NCBI RefSeq assembly: GCF_000364445.2
Contig: NZ_CP043538.1
Span: 846,501-910,500 of the forward strand
From: Methylobacterium mesophilicum SR1.6/6
Lineage (GTDB): Bacteria; Pseudomonadota; Alphaproteobacteria; Rhizobiales; Beijerinckiaceae
Direction of reading: 5' to 3'
Length of the DNA stretch: 64,000 nt
The translations under genes and the position numbers were made by a program. The notes beneath the pieces were generated by a model, which saw only the letters and a program-made list of their open reading frames with translations, did no database searches and had not been told where the DNA came from. Of this stretch, positions 62,461 through 64,000 are shown piece by piece. Within the stretch, counting starts at the first letter, position 1. Each line of letters opens with the position of its first letter.

Positions 62461-63822
62461 ATGACCCACTCGCGAGCCGCGATGCCGAGCCTGTCGCCCC
62501 TGCGGCGAACGCCTGACGTGGAGCGGGCGGGCGGCGGTCCGACCAACTGGCGCGTGTACGCCGTCGCCGGCTACGCCGTCATCGTCGCGACGTTCGGTGT
62601 CGTCGGGAGCTGGGCCGCCACCGCACGCCTCGACCGGGCGGTCATCAGTCCCGGCGTGATCGTCGCGGAAGGCAGCCGCAAGGTGGTGCAGCATCTCGAG
62701 GGCGGCATCGTGCAGGAGGTGCTGGTGCGGGACGGGCAGACCGTCCACGCGGGCGACGTCCTGCTGCGTATCGATCCCGTGCAGTCGCGCGCCAGCAACG
62801 ACCTGCTGCGCGGTCAGCTCGACGCGGCCCTGATCCTTGAGGCGCGGTTGCGCGCCGAGCAGGAACAGGCTTCGGACTTGGTCCTGCCGCCGGAGATCGC
62901 GTCGCGACGAGACGACCGTACCGTCGCCCGCATGATCGACGACCAAGCCAGTCAGCTGTCGGAGCGGCGCGCGTCCTTTCAGGCCCAGCTTGAGCTCATT
63001 CAGGCGCGCGTCACGCAGCTGAAGACGGAAATTTCCGGTCTCGCCGTCGAGAAGGCCTCGGTCGAGCAACAGGTCGCCCTAATCCAGCAGGAGCTGGAAG
63101 GCCTGCGTGGTCTGCGCGAGAAGAACCTCATCCCCCTCTCCCGCGTCCTGATGATGGAACGCGAGCACGCACGCCTCGAGGGTGTGATCGGGCGGTCCGT
63201 GGCAGAAACCGCCAAGGCGCAGAACGGCATCAACGAGGCGGGCCTGCAGGCGGCGCAACTCAAGCAGAAGCTTCAGGAAGCGCTCACGGCACAGCTTCTG
63301 GACACGCGCCAGAAGATCGCCGAACTGCGTGAGAAGCTCATCGTCGCCCAGGATGTTCTCCGGCGGCACGAGGTCCGGGCCTCGCATCAGGGTGTCATCC
63401 AGGGATTGAAGGTCTACACGATCGGGCAGGTGATCCGTTCCGGCGAGCCGCTAATGGAGATCGTCCCGACCAACGACCGGCTCGTGATCAGCGTCCAGTT
63501 CGCGCCGAACGATCTGGAGGCTGTCCATGCCGGCATGCGGGCCGAGGTCAAGTTCCCGGCCTTCCAGACGCGCCGCACGCCGGCCATCTTCGGAAGGCTG
63601 ACCATGGTCTCGCGCGACCGCCTGCTCGATGAGGGGACGAAGCAACCTTATTTCGCCGGCACGGTCGAGATCGACGATCACCATTTGCCGGAGGACGTAC
63701 GGCCCCGTCTCCTGGCGGGCCTGCCCGCCGAGGTCGTCGTATCGGCCGGCGAGCGCACCGCGCTCGACTACCTGGTCGCACCCTTCTTCGAGGCCCTCGG
63801 ACACGGTTTCCATGAACGATAA
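62461..63822 (+). CDS. Type I secretion membrane fusion protein (HlyD/PrsE family)
   Basis: A 453-residue adaptor. One helix at about residues 35-55, then the lipoyl half V-I-V-A-E-G-S-R-K-V-V-Q-H-L-E-G-G-I-V-Q-E, typical of PrsE/AprE, a long coiled coil (about 100-310), the second lipoyl half H-Q-G-V-I-Q-G-L-K-V-Y, and a C-terminal barrel. It links the ABC protein to an outer-membrane TolC, which is not in the window. The likely secreted substrate gene may be to the right. Confidence 0.95.
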   Translation: MTHSRAAMPSLSPLRRTPDVERAGGGPTNWRVYAVAGYAVIVATFGVVGSWAATARLDRAVISPGVIVAEGSRKVVQHLEGGIVQEVLVRDGQTVHAGDVLLRIDPVQSRASNDLLRGQLDAALILEARLRAEQEQASDLVLPPEIASRRDDRTVARMIDDQASQLSERRASFQAQLELIQARVTQLKTEISGLAVEKASVEQQVALIQQELEGLRGLREKNLIPLSRVLMMEREHARLEGVIGRSVAETAKAQNGINEAGLQAAQLKQKLQEALTAQLLDTRQKIAELREKLIVAQDVLRRHEVRASHQGVIQGLKVYTIGQVIRSGEPLMEIVPTNDRLVISVQFAPNDLEAVHAGMRAEVKFPAFQTRRTPAIFGRLTMVSRDRLLDEGTKQPYFAGTVEIDDHHLPEDVRPRLLAGLPAEVVVSAGERTALDYLVAPFFEALGHGFHER

Positions 63823-63860
63823 AGCCCGTTCGTCAGTCCACGTGCGGAAGTGAGGTCCCG

Positions 63861-64000
63861 ATGGGTGCGGTCATCTCCTTCTTCCGGCCCGCATCGACCA
63901 GCCAGGGTGGCTGGTCGCAGCAGGAGCTCGCGGAGTTCTACCGCGTCGAGGCCGCGCTGATCCGGGCCGGCCTGCAGATCGGCAGCGAACAGGGTCTGAG
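63861..64000 (+). CDS. Unknown protein, 5' part only
   Basis: From ATG 63861 an open frame runs to the window end (46 codons): M-G-A-V-I-S-F-F-R-P-A then W-S-Q-Q-E-L-A-E-F-Y-R-V-E-A-A-L-I-R-A-G. It lies 38 bp after the adaptor gene on the same strand, so it may belong to the secretion operon. The fragment has no recognised motif. Confidence 0.6.
   Translation, partial: MGAVISFFRPASTSQGGWSQQELAEFYRVEAALIRAGLQIGSEQGL

Noticed and set aside
1..64000. tRNA, rRNA or CRISPR loci
   Set aside because: No T-loop GGTTCGANTC-type blocks with acceptor pairing and no regularly spaced direct repeats were seen on either strand.

Overview
The window is high-GC DNA from an alphaproteobacterium of the order Hyphomicrobiales, most likely Methylobacterium or a close relative. 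The pointers are the ffh / chorismate mutase / rpsP / rimM / trmD cluster, TrcR-type DUF1013 and DUF4170 proteins, a DUF6894 protein, NepR/EcfG general-stress components, and palindromic intergenic repeats. No tRNA, rRNA, CRISPR array or complete insertion sequence was seen.

Layout. 1-4.3 kb: a truncated peptide-ABC binding protein, a frameshifted metallo-beta-lactamase-fold gene, a DUF6894 protein, a Rieske oxygenase and a coiled-coil protein; between the last two is a tiny gene preceded by a 17-nt complement of the 16S rRNA 3' end. 4.4-11.6 kb: core translation and secretion genes (ffh, rpsP, rimM, trmD) with two reverse-strand genes inserted between rimM and trmD, then serC. 11.7-13.8 kb: glnK-amtB behind a sigma-54 promoter. 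13.9-17.5 kb: acyl-CoA thioesterase, a UbiH-type hydroxylase and a GT4 glycosyltransferase, then a 760-bp gene-free AT-rich stretch. 18.2-24.4 kb: a deletion scar joining the 3' ends of etfA and a TRAP permease gene, then an acyl-CoA synthetase, an orphan TRAP binding protein, an AtoE-type transporter and a yiaA-pspA pair facing a TetR gene with two operators. 25.5-33.6 kb: GFA protein, chemoreceptor, NitT/TauT binding protein, an EmrAB-type efflux pair with its TetR gene, a strong structured-RNA candidate (32.47-32.63 kb) and trcR. 33.9-40.3 kb: an MFS gene killed by one amber codon, prs, small proteins and a FAH-family enzyme. 40.6-47.9 kb: organic-acid uptake and catabolism (DctPQM, LysR, DctA, ureidoglycine aminohydrolase-like bicupin, SMP-30). 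48.7-52.9 kb: cell-surface sugar genes. 52.9-60.4 kb: an accessory zone of small hypothetical proteins, an IS3 remnant and a protein that fuses an anti-sigma NepR domain to an EcfG sigma factor. 60.7-64 kb: a type I secretion ATPase and adaptor plus the start of an unknown gene.

Connections. Two promoters match the EcfG consensus (GGAAC-N16/17-CGTT): one before a signal-peptide protein at 57.2 kb, near the fused sigma factor, and one at 38.9 kb. Nitrogen control acts on glnK-amtB. Two TetR genes each face their probable targets across clear palindromic operators. Gene decay is frequent (one frameshift, one nonsense mutation, one double-ended deletion scar, one transposase remnant), which suggests ongoing loss of transport functions.
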